Shown here one piece after another: positions 1 through 9,872 of a stretch of 64,000 nucleotides of DNA. Position numbers and translations under genes: made by a program. Position 1 is the stretch's first letter. Each line of letters begins with the position of its first letter. The DNA comes from Garcia nutans (taxonomy: Eukaryota > Streptophyta > Magnoliopsida > Malpighiales > Euphorbiaceae). Below the pieces are notes generated by a model. The model ran no database searches, was not told the DNA's origin, and saw only the letters and a list, made by a program, of their open reading frames with translations. Where the stretch lies: positions 3,720,001-3,784,000 of the forward strand of contig CANTUV010000072.1 of assembly GCA_947685225.1 (NCBI GenBank), written 5' to 3'.

Positions 1-68
1 AACCTAGAATCTCCCTTGAGTCCAGAACTCGAACCAGGTCCAAAACCCAAATTTTCCTTAGGTCCAAA
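1..68 (+). repeat. Left fragment of element E 3'UTR tandem array
   Basis: This stretch matches one unit of the 67-bp array that resumes at 33615 (alternating TCCAGAACTC, ACCAGGTCC and TTAGGTCCA blocks). The array was split when element A inserted. The last five bases (CCAAA) are the left target-site duplication of A. The rest of element E lies to the left of the window. Confidence 0.85.
64..68. repeat. Target-site duplication of element A (partner 33615..33619)
   Basis: CCAAA occurs immediately before the TG of A's 5' LTR and again immediately after the CA of its 3' LTR. This fixes both element boundaries. Confidence 0.93.
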
Positions 69-195
69 TGTAATATCCCAATGTATGCCTTAGAAGTTTT
101 GAATATTGTTGTTGTTTTATATGGGATTGAATGTATATGTTAATTTGCAAGAGAAAAGAAATTAAAAGAAAGTGTATATGTTGTATATATGAAAG

Positions 196-203
196 TATAA
201 ATA
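196..203 (+). promoter_or_regulatory. TATA-like box in A 5' LTR
   Basis: TATAAATA lies about 128 bp into the LTR. TATA-like sequences occupy the same place in both C LTRs, followed by a conserved GGTCAA block. If this is the promoter, U3 is unusually short and most of the LTR is transcribed leader. The role is inferred. Confidence 0.5.
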
Positions 204-892
204 ACATATATGCAAGTCAAATGGGTGGTCAAGGGAAGAAGATATTTTAATTTGTGATTTGTGAAATTACTAAAAGAGGGCAAGTGCTTTAAAGGAAATC
301 AAAACAATTTGTAAAAGGGTGTTTAGGTAATTCCTCATGTTGAAATACTAGGTGGAGATTTAAAGAGAAGTTTGACTTTTTTTTTTTTCATGTTTTCTTC
401 TTCTTTTCCTTTGGTGTTGGCCGACTCATCCAAAGACAAGAGAAAGCAAGAGAGAAAGAGAGGATTTTAAGGTTCTAAGCTCAAATTGAAGGAAGATCTA
501 AGTGATCAAATTGGTGATTTAAGAAGTTTCATTACTTTGGTAAGTCATCTTTTGATTTCTTTGCTTATTTAAAGTTGTGTTTGAGTTTGATAGATTATTT
601 AAGGGTGTGTTGTTTGATTGTGATATGTTTAAGAGTGTTTGATTAGATTGATTATGGATTATAAGGATGGATTGAAGAAAAGAGTAAGTTCGTTGGAAGA
701 GATGGTGTTGTATTTGTGTTTAGGGTTTTGTGATGATATTTGTGATTTGTGTTTGTTATAGATGTGGAGTTGTTTTGGTGTTTTTGTAAGTTTAAGATGG
801 TTTTTGGGTATGTTTTGTTAAGTTTGTTTGAAGTGGATGTTGGTGAAAAGAAGTGTTTTGTTGTTTTGGCCGGAATCTGAGTTTTTGGTCTG

Positions 893-1165
893 ACACGCCC
901 ATGAGCACATCCAGAGTTTTAGGAGTGTCAATTGTGTTGGAGGCAGTAGGTTTGACACGACCATTAACACGTCCGTGTTATTGAGCGTGTCATAGCTACT
1001 GTGAGATTGGAGAGTTTACACTGCCATGAGCACGCTCACGTTGTTGGACGTGTTGATATTTTTCAGAGAGGCAGAATGTATTACACGCCCAGTGACACGC
1101 CCGTGGTTCTGTGTTGTGTAGTTAGGGCATGGTCAGGGACACGCCCGTGTGGTTGAGCATGTCAT
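893..1165 (+). repeat. Cluster of inverted ACACG/CGTGT motifs in A 5' LTR
   Basis: A GC-rich island in an otherwise AT-rich LTR. It contains repeated GACACGCCC, ACACGCCCGTG and GCGTGTCA words in both orientations, so many short stems can form. Related clusters sit at the same relative place in B and C LTRs. Similar motif-rich stretches are known to me from LTRs of other plant chromoviruses; I could not check this. Confidence 0.7.
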
Positions 1166-1249
1166 GTTTAGGATTTGCCCTAGTTAACTCTTAATTTGAT
1201 TATTTCATGTGTATCCCTAAGCAAGTGTATGTTATTATTTTTGGATTAG

Positions 1250-1337
1250 GTCTTGAAGAAAGTGATTTGTCATTGATCTAAGAAGTAAAAGAATCTTGGA
1301 AAAGGAAGTGTTTAGAGTTGTGTGAATTGTTATTGAG
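1250..1337 (+). other. Putative cassette exon in A 5' LTR
   Basis: An 88-nt block is preceded by a pyrimidine/T-rich stretch ending TTGGATTAG and followed by the strong donor AG|GTAAGT. The same block, 84 to 88 nt long with the same flanking splice-like signals, is found in B, C and D LTRs. A good acceptor (TGTTTGCAG at 2799..2807) lies just before the gag ATG, so a spliced leader is plausible. Splicing is inferred. Confidence 0.5.
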
Positions 1338-1671
1338 GTAAGTACAAATATTGCATTATTACATTGTTGACTTATATGATTAATGTACTTTGTTATGTTT
1401 ATATCAATGATGCTATATGTATAATGTGAAGGATATGATGATGTAAATGATTGTGTATTTGAAAGATGAATTGTTATAATGTGGATTGAGATGCGATGGA
1501 ATATAAAGCCATTGTGATTGGCTATAATGATTTTAATGAGGCATGTTTGCCTAATTGATAATGAGAATTGAGAATGGAATTGATAATGAAATAATGAATG
1601 ACTTGTGTGTCTAATGTGTTACTCAATTTTCAGAGTTTTGTTGATTGGTGGCATGCCTATTAGTAACAATC

Positions 1672-1895
1672 TCTTGAAGTTAGGTTGGAATTGATCCTTG
1701 AAGCCAAGTTGGGTAGAAGTTTAACATGTTTTACTCCCCTCGAAGCTTGGTTGGGTCTAGTCCTTGAAGCCTAATTGAGATGTTACAACCCTTGAAGCTA
1801 GGTTGGGTTGGTTCTTAAAGCCAAGTTGGGTTGATACTTAGCATGCTTTGTTCCCCTTGAAGCTTGGTTGAACCTAATCCTTGAAGCCTAGTTGG
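1672..1895 (+). repeat. CCTTGAAGC tandem array in A 5' LTR
   Basis: Five to six degenerate units of about 40 bp, each carrying CCTTGAAGC followed by a TTGGG- or TTGAG-like block. The same array occurs in A's 3' LTR (32630..32861) and, inverted, in both B LTRs. It is not in C or D, which have a different array at this position. Confidence 0.8.
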
Positions 1896-2193
1896 GATAA
1901 TGATAATGATAAATGTGATAACAAAACCAAAGCATTAACTATGAAAATTGAATGGCATATTAGTGTCTTTTGGGCCCATGCTTGTCTTTGTTTAAATGTA
2001 ATTCATTAATGGTAAAATAATTCAATAATAAGATCTATGGAATGACTTTGAAATGTGATATGTTTATATGTGTATGATTTATGAAATATGAAGGTGTGAT
2101 ATTATCTTTCCACCTATGAGGTTGTCTCTATTGTTAAATGTGTGACATTGCATTACATTGCATTAAAGCATAATGTTAGTATACTTTGTACTA

Positions 2194-2231
2194 CTAAGCC
2201 GTTGGCTTAGCGCGATAGTGGTTGATTGCAC
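2194..2231 (+). promoter_or_regulatory. Conserved double hairpin in A 5' LTR
   Basis: CTAAGCC-GTT-GGCTTAG forms a perfect 7-bp stem. A second stem, GCGCGAT with ATCGCGC, follows at once; in this copy the right arm has decayed to ATTGCAC, but it is perfect in the 3' LTR (33156..33193). Equivalent structures with changed but still paired bases occur in B, C and D. Confidence 0.65.
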
Positions 2232-2657
2232 AGGTGACAGGGTTGAACCCGAGATTTCCTCGAGACCGAGTGAGAGTAGACATTGAAGGATTTATTTTGG
2301 GACTTAAAGATCAGAGAAAAGCTGCCAATCATGTATAACTTCTTTATATTTTGTAAAGCATGGATTCTAATGTAAATATATGTATAATTATAAATATGGA
2401 TTTGAATGTATTCATATATGTAAATATTTTATAAATTCCGCTGCGTATTAAGTAAACGTATATATATATCTATTTTGTTTTATATTACAAGTTAATTACT
2501 CTATTTTCTATAATATATAATGAGAAAGAATATCTTATCATCTAAAATGATTTAAATGTTAAAGAAAACTGTAGCGTCCCTATATTCAGTGTACATATAT
2601 TACATTGTGATGTTATGTAGTGTGCGTGTACAGGATGTAGGGGTGTTACAATTGTTT

Positions 2658-2669
2658 TGGTATCAGAGC
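2658..2669 (+). promoter_or_regulatory. Primer binding site of element A (initiator Met tRNA)
   Basis: TGGTATCAGAGC begins 7 bp after the LTR end. It is complementary to the 3' end of plant initiator methionine tRNA, the usual primer of Del/Tekay chromoviruses. Confidence 0.9.
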
Positions 2670-2819
2670 CTAGGTTTGAGATTCTCAACCTAGGTAAAAT
2701 GTAAGAAAAAGAGTATTTTGACTTTAAAAGTTAGTTTTTGAATAACATACATGTTTGGTATTGGTAGTCTCTGATCTTTAATGAGATGTATTATGTTGTG
2801 TTTGCAGACATAGGTTGTG

Positions 2820-3588
2820 ATGGATTCTCACTTAGGTCAGTCAGTAGAGGATAGTGCGGAGAGTGTAGCTCCTGATGAGGTTAGAGAGGGAGCTAGAGTG
2901 GATAGTGCTGGAGAGGTACCTGCTTCTGTGTCGGGGAGACCAGATGGTGTGGAGGTTCCGCCAGTTTGGCTTAGGCATGTGGTTGATTTGTTGAGGCAAG
3001 CACCAGTGCAACCACCGCTACCACCCCCACAGCCTTTGGTATCAGTGAGACATTACGATAAATTAAGGAAGTATGGAGCAGAAGATTTTTTGGGTACTAT
3101 TGATCCAGCTGTAGCTGAGCAATGGCTAGATAAAGTACAGAGAATATTCATTCAGTTGCAAGCCACTCCAGAAGAAAAATTTGATTATGCAAGATCATTG
3201 TTGCAGAAGGACACATATGATTGGTGGAAGACAGTACCCCATACTATGGATGATCCACCTACATTGTCCTATACTGATTTTCTAAGAGAGTTTGAATTGA
3301 AGTATACTCCGAGGGAGTACAAAGATGTGAAGAAAATGGAGTTTTTGAGTTTGAAGCAAGACAACCGGACCGTAACAGAATATGAGGTTGAGTTTATCCG
3401 GTTGAGCCATTATGCTGGGGGTATTATATCTGATGAGATTGATAGATGCAGGAGATTTAAGGAGGGATTGAGGCCCTCTATTATGTGTCTTGTGGCTGGA
3501 TCTAGATATCATGATTTTTCCCAGTTGGTTGCAGCAGCTCGGAGTGTAGAGAGCCCAGGGTATTGCAGCGGCTGCTTCTGAGGAATAG
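2820..3588 (+). pseudogene. gag: Element A gag, N-terminal and capsid region
   Basis: The reading frame opens at the ATG at 2820, 12 bp after a splice-acceptor-like TTTGCAG. It runs through an acidic, Pro-rich N-terminus into a retrotransposon Gag core (residues about 95 to 250) with AEQWLDKVQRIF, YDWWKTV and FLREFELKYTP motifs. Capsid and nucleocapsid packaging is the family function. A small insertion near 3555..3565 shifts the frame (stop at 3579..3581), and the next frame has a stop at 3586..3588. The gag is therefore broken ahead of the zinc knuckle. Confidence 0.88.
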
Positions 3589-3975
3589 ATCAGGGTTAGG
3601 AGACCCCAATTTGAAGCAGGGTCTTCATCTGTGAAAAGAGGTAAAAGAAGTTTTGTTCCTCTGATTAGTAGGAGTCAGAGGCCAGCTAGTAGGTCAATAC
3701 AGTTTCAGAGGCAGAGATCGAGACCTACAGTTTCAGTGGCGAGTGCTCCGACCCCAGTGATTCAGAGATCCACTCTACCCATATGTATTCATTGTGGTAG
3801 GCCACATGGTGGTACTTGTTGGAAGACTGGTGTAGCAGGGGTATGTTTCAGATGTGGATCGCCTGATCATTTTGTTAGAGATTGTCATGAGAGGTAGGAG
3901 CAGATGTCAGTAGATTCTGCAGCTTCTCGACCTAGTGTGAGGGGAGGTCGAGGAGGTAGAAATGTCAGCAGATGA
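3589..3975 (+). pseudogene. gag: Element A gag C-terminus with CCHC zinc knuckles
   Basis: This frame continues the gag after the shift. It is basic (Arg/Ser-rich) and then has CIHCGRPHGGTC, a partial knuckle, followed by the full CCHC knuckle CFRCGSPDHFVRDC at about 3847..3888, the RNA-binding nucleocapsid signature. In-frame stops follow at 3895..3897 (TAG) and 3973..3975 (TGA), before the protease. The frame is the same as that of the protease and RT, consistent with one original gag-pol polyprotein. Confidence 0.85.
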
Positions 3976-4560
3976 AGCAGATCTGGGTTCAGTTCTAGAG
4001 GAGGTTCTTCATCCAAGGAGAGTAGACCAGAGGAGGCTGGATCTTCTCAGAGGATATATGTGATGCAGAGGCAGCCAGATGCTTCAGCAGTCATAGCTAG
4101 TACTTTTTCTTTATTTGGTATTTCAGTACTTGCTTTGATTGATCCCAGATCTACTCATTCATATATTAGTGCATCTGTTTTGCTTGTGTCTGAATTGCAT
4201 GCTGAATCCCTAGGATTTGATGTATTGGTGACAAATCCTTTAGGGCATTGTGTGATTGTTAGCAAGGTGCTCCGAGATAGTGCGGTAGTAGTGCAAGGTG
4301 AGGAGTTTTGTGGAGATTTGATTGAAATGCCTTTTAAAGAATATGATTTGATCCTAGGCATGGACTGGCTATCTAGACATGGAGCTGTGGTAGACTGTCA
4401 AAAGAAACTTGTTACTTTGAGAACTGGTGATGGTAGAGAGGTGATAGTATCTAGTGAGCAGGGACAGCTAGCACCCTTGTTTGTTTCAGCTGTTGCAGCT
4501 AGGAGGTTAATTAGAAAAGGGTGTGATGCTTATCTTGCTCATGTGGTGGATACTAGAGTA
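3976..4560 (+). pseudogene. Element A aspartic protease, active site altered
   Basis: The pepsin-like retrotransposon protease domain would cleave the polyprotein. The motif ALIDPRSTHSYI at 4132..4167 aligns with the usual D-S/T-G catalytic triad, but here D is followed by P and R. The second conserved block, DLILGMDWLSRHGAVVDC, lies at 4348..4401. With the catalytic loop changed and stops upstream, the protease is probably inactive. It is fused in frame to the RT that follows. Confidence 0.85.
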
Positions 4561-5577
4561 AGGGGTTCTCAAATTGATAGTATACCTACAGTTGTAGAGT
4601 TTCCAGATGTGTTTCCAGAAGAGTTGCCAGGGTTACCTCCAGAGAGAGAGGTGGAGTTTGGTATTGAATTATTGCCTGGTACCACTCCTATCTCTATTAC
4701 TCCTTATAGAATGGCACCTGCTGAACTGAGAGAATTGAAGGTGCAGTTGCAGGAGTTGTTGGATAAAGGGTTTGTTCGCCCTAGTGTTTCACCATGGGGA
4801 GCTCCTGTTTTGTTTGTGAAGAAGAAGGATGGTACTATGAGATTGTGTATCGATTATAGGCAATTGAACAAGGTGACCATTAAAAATAAATATCCTTTGC
4901 CTAGAATTGATGATCTCTTTGATCAATTGAAGGGTGCAGCAGTGTTTTCCAAGATTGATTTGAGATCAGGGTACCATCAGTTGAGGGTCAGAGCTGAAGA
5001 TGTTCCTAAGACAGCCTTTCGTACAAGGTATGGGCATTATGAGTTTTTAGTTATGCCTTTTGGTTTGACGAATGCACCTGCAGCTTTTATGGATTTGATG
5101 AATAGGGTATTTAGGCCCTATTTGGATCAGTTTGTGGTAGTTTTTATCGATGATATCTTGGTATATTCACGTAATGAGGAGGAGCATGACAAGCATCTAC
5201 GAATTGTGCTGCAGATCTTGAGAGAGAAGCAATTGTTTGGTAAACTGTCAAAATGTGAGTTTTGGCTTGATCAAGTAACTTTTCTCGGTCATATAGTTTC
5301 AGCAGAGGGTATTAGAGTTGATCCGAGTAAGGTTGAAGCTATTTTGAATTGGAGTCCACCCAAATCTGTGACTGAAGTTAGAAGTTTTCTGGGTTTGGTA
5401 GGCTATTACCGATGGTTTGTGAAAGGATTTTCTTTAATAGCTACTCCACTTACAAGATTACTTCGAAAGGGAGTTAGATTTGTGTGGACAGATCAGTGTC
5501 AGGCTAGCTTTGAACAGTTGAGAGAAATGTTGACTCAAGCGCCTGTTCTTACTTTACCTGTGGAAGATAAACCATAA
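4561..5577 (+). pseudogene. Element A reverse transcriptase
   Basis: This is a well-preserved Ty3/gypsy RT. It has the linker block VFPEELPGLPP, the palm motifs FVKKKDG and LCIDYRQLNKVT, then KIDLRSGYHQ, FLVMPFGLTNAPAAFM, and the catalytic FIDD at 5143..5154 (a common variant of YVDD), followed by the thumb and FLGHIVSAEGI. Reading stops at 5575..5577 because a 7-bp direct duplication (AAACCAT twice, near 5566..5583) shifts the frame just before RNase H. Confidence 0.93.
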
Positions 5578-6435
5578 ACCATATGTGATTTACAGTGATG
5601 CTTCACATAATGGTTTAGGTTGTGTTTTGATGCAAGAAGGTAAAGTTATAGCTTATGCTTCTTGACAGTTGAAACCGCATGAGCTCAATTATCCAACCCA
5701 TGATTTAGAGTTAGCAGCCATTGTGTTTGCATTGAAGATTTGGCGACACTATTTGTATGGGGAGAAGTGTTTTATCTATACAGATCATAAAAGTTTAAAA
5801 TATTTGGGTGTCCAAAGAGAGCTCAATCTTCGTCAGAGGAGATGGTTGGAGTTGATTAAAGATTACGACTGTTTGATTGATTATCATCCTGGTAAAGCAA
5901 ATGTTGTTGCTAATGCCTTGAGTCGGAAGTCTTTAGCATGTTTAACTGTTTATTTGCTCTTGTTGCTTGTTGAGTTGAGAGCGTTGCATGTTAGTTTTGT
6001 ATCTTGTGATGATGGTGCATTGTTGGCACAGTTGCAATTGAAACCGGTATTGTTGGATCAGATTAAAGAGGCTCAAGTGGTTGATAAGAAGATTCAAAAG
6101 ATTGTTTCAGATTGTCAGAATGGAAAGAGTCGAGATTTTATTGTGAGAAATGATGGGAGTCTTTGGTTTAAGAACAGATTGTGTGTACCTGATGATGCTA
6201 ATTTGAGAAGGATTATTTTAGAAGAAGCACATCAGTCAGTATTTGCTATGCATTCGGGCAATACAAAGATGTATCATGATTTGAAGCAGTATTACTGGTG
6301 GTCTGGTATGAAGAGAGACATGGCGGAGTTTGTATCCAAATGTCTCACATGTCAGAAAGTAAAAGCTGAGCATCAAGTTCCAACAGGATTACTTCAACCT
6401 TTATCAGTGCCTGAATGGAAATGGGAAAGAGTGAC
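5578..6435 (+). pseudogene. Element A RNase H and integrase N-terminal region
   Basis: RNase H blocks include VIYSDASHNG, HDLELAAIVFALKIWRHYLYG, YTDHKSLKYL and the DYHPGKANVVANALSR terminus. A TGA at 5664..5666 interrupts the domain (likely a CGA to TGA transition). The integrase HHCC zinc domain follows, with H...H in EEAHQSVFAMHSG and CLTC at about 6340..6351. The gene is cut at 6435 by the insertion of element B, and the integrase resumes in the same ancestral frame at 29905. Confidence 0.92.
6431..6435. repeat. Target-site duplication of element B (partner 29905..29909)
   Basis: GTGAC flanks the TG...CA ends of element B on both sides. Removing B plus one copy restores the continuous integrase frame of A, which independently confirms the boundaries. 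Confidence 0.95.
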
Positions 6436-6756
6436 TGTAACACCCTGATACCTTATATAAGTACTATACATATACCTGGTATACATACGGTAAGTATATA
6501 AAGTATAAGGATGTCACTTTTCGTTACCTTTTTAAAACCTGTAAAAGAATTCCAAACCATAATACGTTAATTTAAATAACATTTACCAAATCATTATCTT
6601 TATCAAAAACTTCATTTATACATATAACTATTTTCTCGTCATAAATACATCAATATAAAAGTTATACATGTATGCATTACTCTCTAGTTGGTCTCGACAA
6701 ACTTTTACTCTTCTCGTGGCATAACGAAAAACTTCATATCTTCCACCTATTTACCT

Positions 6757-6793
6757 GCGCGAATACACACCCGCGCTAAGCCTGAGAGCTTAG
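6757..6793 (-). promoter_or_regulatory. Conserved double hairpin in B left LTR
   Basis: Read on the minus strand, CTAAGC...GCTTAG is followed directly by GCGCG...CGCGC and then AGGT, as in A, C and D. The right LTR has the same structure at 26805..26841. Confidence 0.65.
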
Positions 6794-7020
6794 TAGTCCA
6801 AATATAAAATACAACATATAGTATAGAAGCATTAACATATAATGATATATCAATTCAATATATAGTTAGTTCTTATCATATTTTCTTTTCTTTTTAATTG
6901 CATCTTTCATATATCCTAGTTAATTTCATATATGATGTATATATACATAATATTATCACTAACCCCAATCCATCACCAATACTCAAAATCAATATATTAA
7001 TATACCCACATTATATGTAT

Positions 7021-7370
7021 CATACCAATCATGAATCACATTTCAAATGCTCACAATAATATTGTAATACACACATTACATATCATACCAATTATGAATC
7101 ACATTTCCAATGCTCACAATAATATTGCAATACACGCATTACATATCATACCAATTATGAATCACATTTCCAATGCTCACAATAATATTGCAATACACAT
7201 TACATATCATACCAATTATGAATCACATTTTTATTGCTCACAATAATATTGCAATACACGCATTACATATCATACCAATTATGAATTACATTTCCAATGC
7301 TCACAATAATATTGCAATACACACATTACATATCATACCAATTATGAATCACATTCCCAATGGAATCCAC
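7021..7370 (-). repeat. 63-bp tandem array in B left LTR
   Basis: Between five and six units start at CATACCAAT (7021, 7084, 7147, 7208, 7271, 7334). One unit is 2 bp short. Because 63 is a multiple of three the array keeps an open frame on the plus strand, which gives a repetitive spurious ORF. Nothing suggests it is translated. Confidence 0.9.
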
Positions 7371-7509
7371 CATAGATCTCATTACTCATTTATTTCAACA
7401 CTTGTATTTCACCTTGGTAATAAAGACAGACTCGGGCCCAAAACACTAATATGCCATTCGACTTTCAGAGTTAATGCTTTGGTTTAATTATCACATTTAT
7501 CATTATCAC

Positions 7510-7740
7510 AACTAGGCTTTAAGGATTAGGTTCAACCAAGCTTCAAGGGGAACAAAGCATGCTAAGTATCAACCGAACTTGGCTTCAAGAACCAATCCAA
7601 CCTAGCTTCAAGGGTTGTAACATCTCAATTAGGCTTCAAGGGCTAGACCCAACCAAGCTTCAAGGGGAGTAAAACATGTTAAACTTCAACCCAACTTGGC
7701 TTCAAGGATCAAGTCCAACCTAACTTCAAGAGATTGTTAC
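7510..7740 (-). repeat. CTTGAAGC tandem array in B left LTR
   Basis: The inverted counterpart of the array in A's LTRs, with GGCTTCAAGG and CTTCAAGGG words spaced at about 40 bp. Its presence in A and B but not in C or D shows module sharing between LTR families. Confidence 0.8.
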
Positions 7741-8469
7741 TATTAGGCATGCCACCAACAACAAAACTCTGAAAATGAATACCATATTAGACACACAATT
7801 CATTGATTATTCTATCATCAATATCATTCACAATTCTCATCATCATTTAGGCAAACATGCCTCACATATCTCAATTGAATTGTCATAGCCAATCACAATG
7901 GCTTCATATCACATTTGCATCATCATGGCCAATTACAATGGTTTCACAACATATCATATCTCAATCCATATGATACATATTATATCATTGATATAACATT
8001 TCAAAATATATTATTCATATAATACATTGCCATTCACAATGCATATAACATAACATTTCATCTTTTCCCCAAACACATTAACACCATTCATTATTAGAGC
8101 ATTTATCATAACAAATTGCACATACCTTAAGAATGATCCTCATTTCTTCTTACCTTTCCCATTTCATATTTCATCCTTTATATTTATATATATATATATA
8201 GCAATTTACATTATTCATTTACATCCACAATATAATAGAGTATTTAACACATTCATCCAAATGTGTTAAGGTTCAAAGACATATAAGGATATACAATCAA
8301 ATAGGGTTCATGCTTACCTTTTTAATGATCTTCACATCCTTCACATCATTCAATCATCACCTTAATCAAATTATATTAACAATATAATACACCCCTTAAC
8401 ACATTTGCAAACAAATGTGTTAAGTCTCAAATCATGTAAATAAATACAAACATATAAATTGGTACTTAC

Positions 8470-8557
8470 CTCAAGAACTATTCCCATCCATCTATACATT
8501 TCTTTTTTTCCAAGAATTCTCCACATTTAGGTTAATGCAACACAATTTCTTCAAAAC
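8470..8557 (-). other. Putative cassette exon in B left LTR
   Basis: On the minus strand this 88-nt block is preceded by TTTGGATTAG and followed by AG|GTAAGT, matching the block in A, C and D. Splicing is inferred from the conserved signals only. Confidence 0.5.
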
Positions 8558-8732
8558 CTAATCCAAAGATCATTATTCATAGGTTTAGAATCATCCACAT
8601 ACATTTGTTTAGGTTATTCTTTGTTTACAAAGTATTTAGAGTGTATATAAAATGTTTAGGAGCAAAAGACTTTTGAAGAATCAAACAATGCATGAAGAAC
8701 CAAAACCATTACAGTAGCAAACACACTCAAGG

Positions 8733-8975
8733 GACACGGCCAAGCTTGTGGCCGTGTCTCTCAAGACCAAAACTTCCCGAGGCAGACACGGGCAAGGACA
8801 CGACCTTGTCTCTTAACACAACTCAGGCAGTAGCAAACACATTCAAAGGACACGGCCAAGCTTGTGGCCGTGTCACCCCAAAACCTATCCAACAAGGCCA
8901 AAATTCTATAGACTTGGCCGTGTCTTTCAAAGATAATAAGTCTTGGCCGTGTCTCAACTTGCTTTTGGCCGTGTC
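8733..8975 (-). repeat. ACACGGCC/GGCCGTGT palindrome cluster in B left LTR
   Basis: Many facing copies of GACACGGCC and GGCCGTGTC occur here. The clearest is a hairpin with 9-bp arms at 8733..8741 and 8750..8758. The short apparent ORFs on both strands come from this composition and are not supported as genes. Confidence 0.8.
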
Positions 8976-9859
8976 ACTCAAGAACAAAACCCTAATTGTG
9001 GCCAAAACACTTCTAATGGCATTTAGACACAATATGCACAACATAAACTCAATCCAATGGATGTAATCAAAGTCATTAACACTTATTTTGCATGTTTAAC
9101 ACAATATTCACAATTAACCATACATTTAATCATTCACCAATTCAAAACCCTAAAACCAACTTAACTCTTGATCGTTCACAATCAACATCCACTTAAACTT
9201 ACAATCTTCACAACCAAACCAACACCAATTCAACCTTTTAACTTACAATCAATACTAACACTTATAAACACAATTCAAACACACCAAATCACAAAATCAA
9301 CAAACCCTAATTCACTTCACACAAAACTTCAAAATAACCAAGAAAAACAAGAGAGTACTTACCTTAAATGAAGAAATTCCACAAATCTTTAACCAAATCC
9401 TTTGTTTCCTTCTTCAATTTAATTCTTGCATCAAGAAACACCTCTCTTTCTCTCTCCTTTCTTGAATGGCCGGCACACCAAAGATAAGAAAAGAAAAATA
9501 AACAAAAGTCAACTTCCTCTTCTTCTTTAAATCTCCACCAAGAGATTTTAACCAAGCAATTACCTATATACCCTTTTCCATTTAACTTAACTTTTGTCAC
9601 TTGTATGCTCATAATAGTAATTTCACATATCCAAATAAATATCCTCTTTTATTGACTCTCCCTTTTGACTAATGTATATGTTAGTTATACCACCATATAC
9701 CCAACATATACATTTCTCTCTACACCTTACTTTCCTTTTTAAAACAACACATACACATTCTCTTTTAATTTCTTTCCTCTTTCAAATCAAATATACATTC
9801 AATCCAATTAAAACAACAACAATATTCAAGACTTCTAGGGCATACATGGGGATATTACA

Positions 9860-9872
9860 ATTCTCCCCCTCT
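9860..9872 (-). promoter_or_regulatory. Polypurine tract of element B
   Basis: On the minus strand AGAGGGGGAGAAT abuts the 3' LTR. It is preceded by the same AATTTCGAGGACGAAATTTC block seen before A's polypurine tract, which links B to the A lineage. Confidence 0.85.

Larger units (their letters stand above)
69..2650 (+). repeat. Element A 5' LTR (2.58 kb)
   Basis: It starts TGTAATATCCC and ends GGGTGTTACA, directly followed by the primer site region. The same sequence returns at 30999..33614 with scattered substitutions and small indels, for example a 28-bp gap near 1107. Order inside: TATA-like box near 196, donor-like GTAAGT at 540, a cluster of ACACG/CGTGT motifs at 893..1165, an exon-like block at 1250..1337, a CCTTGAAGC tandem array at 1672..1895, and a double hairpin at 2194..2231. 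Confidence 0.93.
6436..9859 (-). repeat. Element B 3' LTR (left copy)
   Basis: The near-identical partner is at 26484..29904. On the minus strand it carries, in order, a donor-like GTAAGT (9357..9362), an ACACGGCC/GGCCGTGT palindrome cluster (8733..8975), an exon-like block (8470..8557), a CTTGAAGC array (7510..7740), a 63-bp tandem array (7021..7370) and the double hairpin (6757..6793). Confidence 0.93.

Noticed and set aside
1672..1895. CRISPR-like array
   Set aside because: Units are degenerate, without uniform spacers or cas genes, inside plant LTRs; they are minisatellites.
8692..9066. Open frames over the ACACGGCC cluster in B and C LTRs
   Set aside because: Low stop density comes from the GC-rich motif; frames exist on both strands, are not conserved between families and have no start context.
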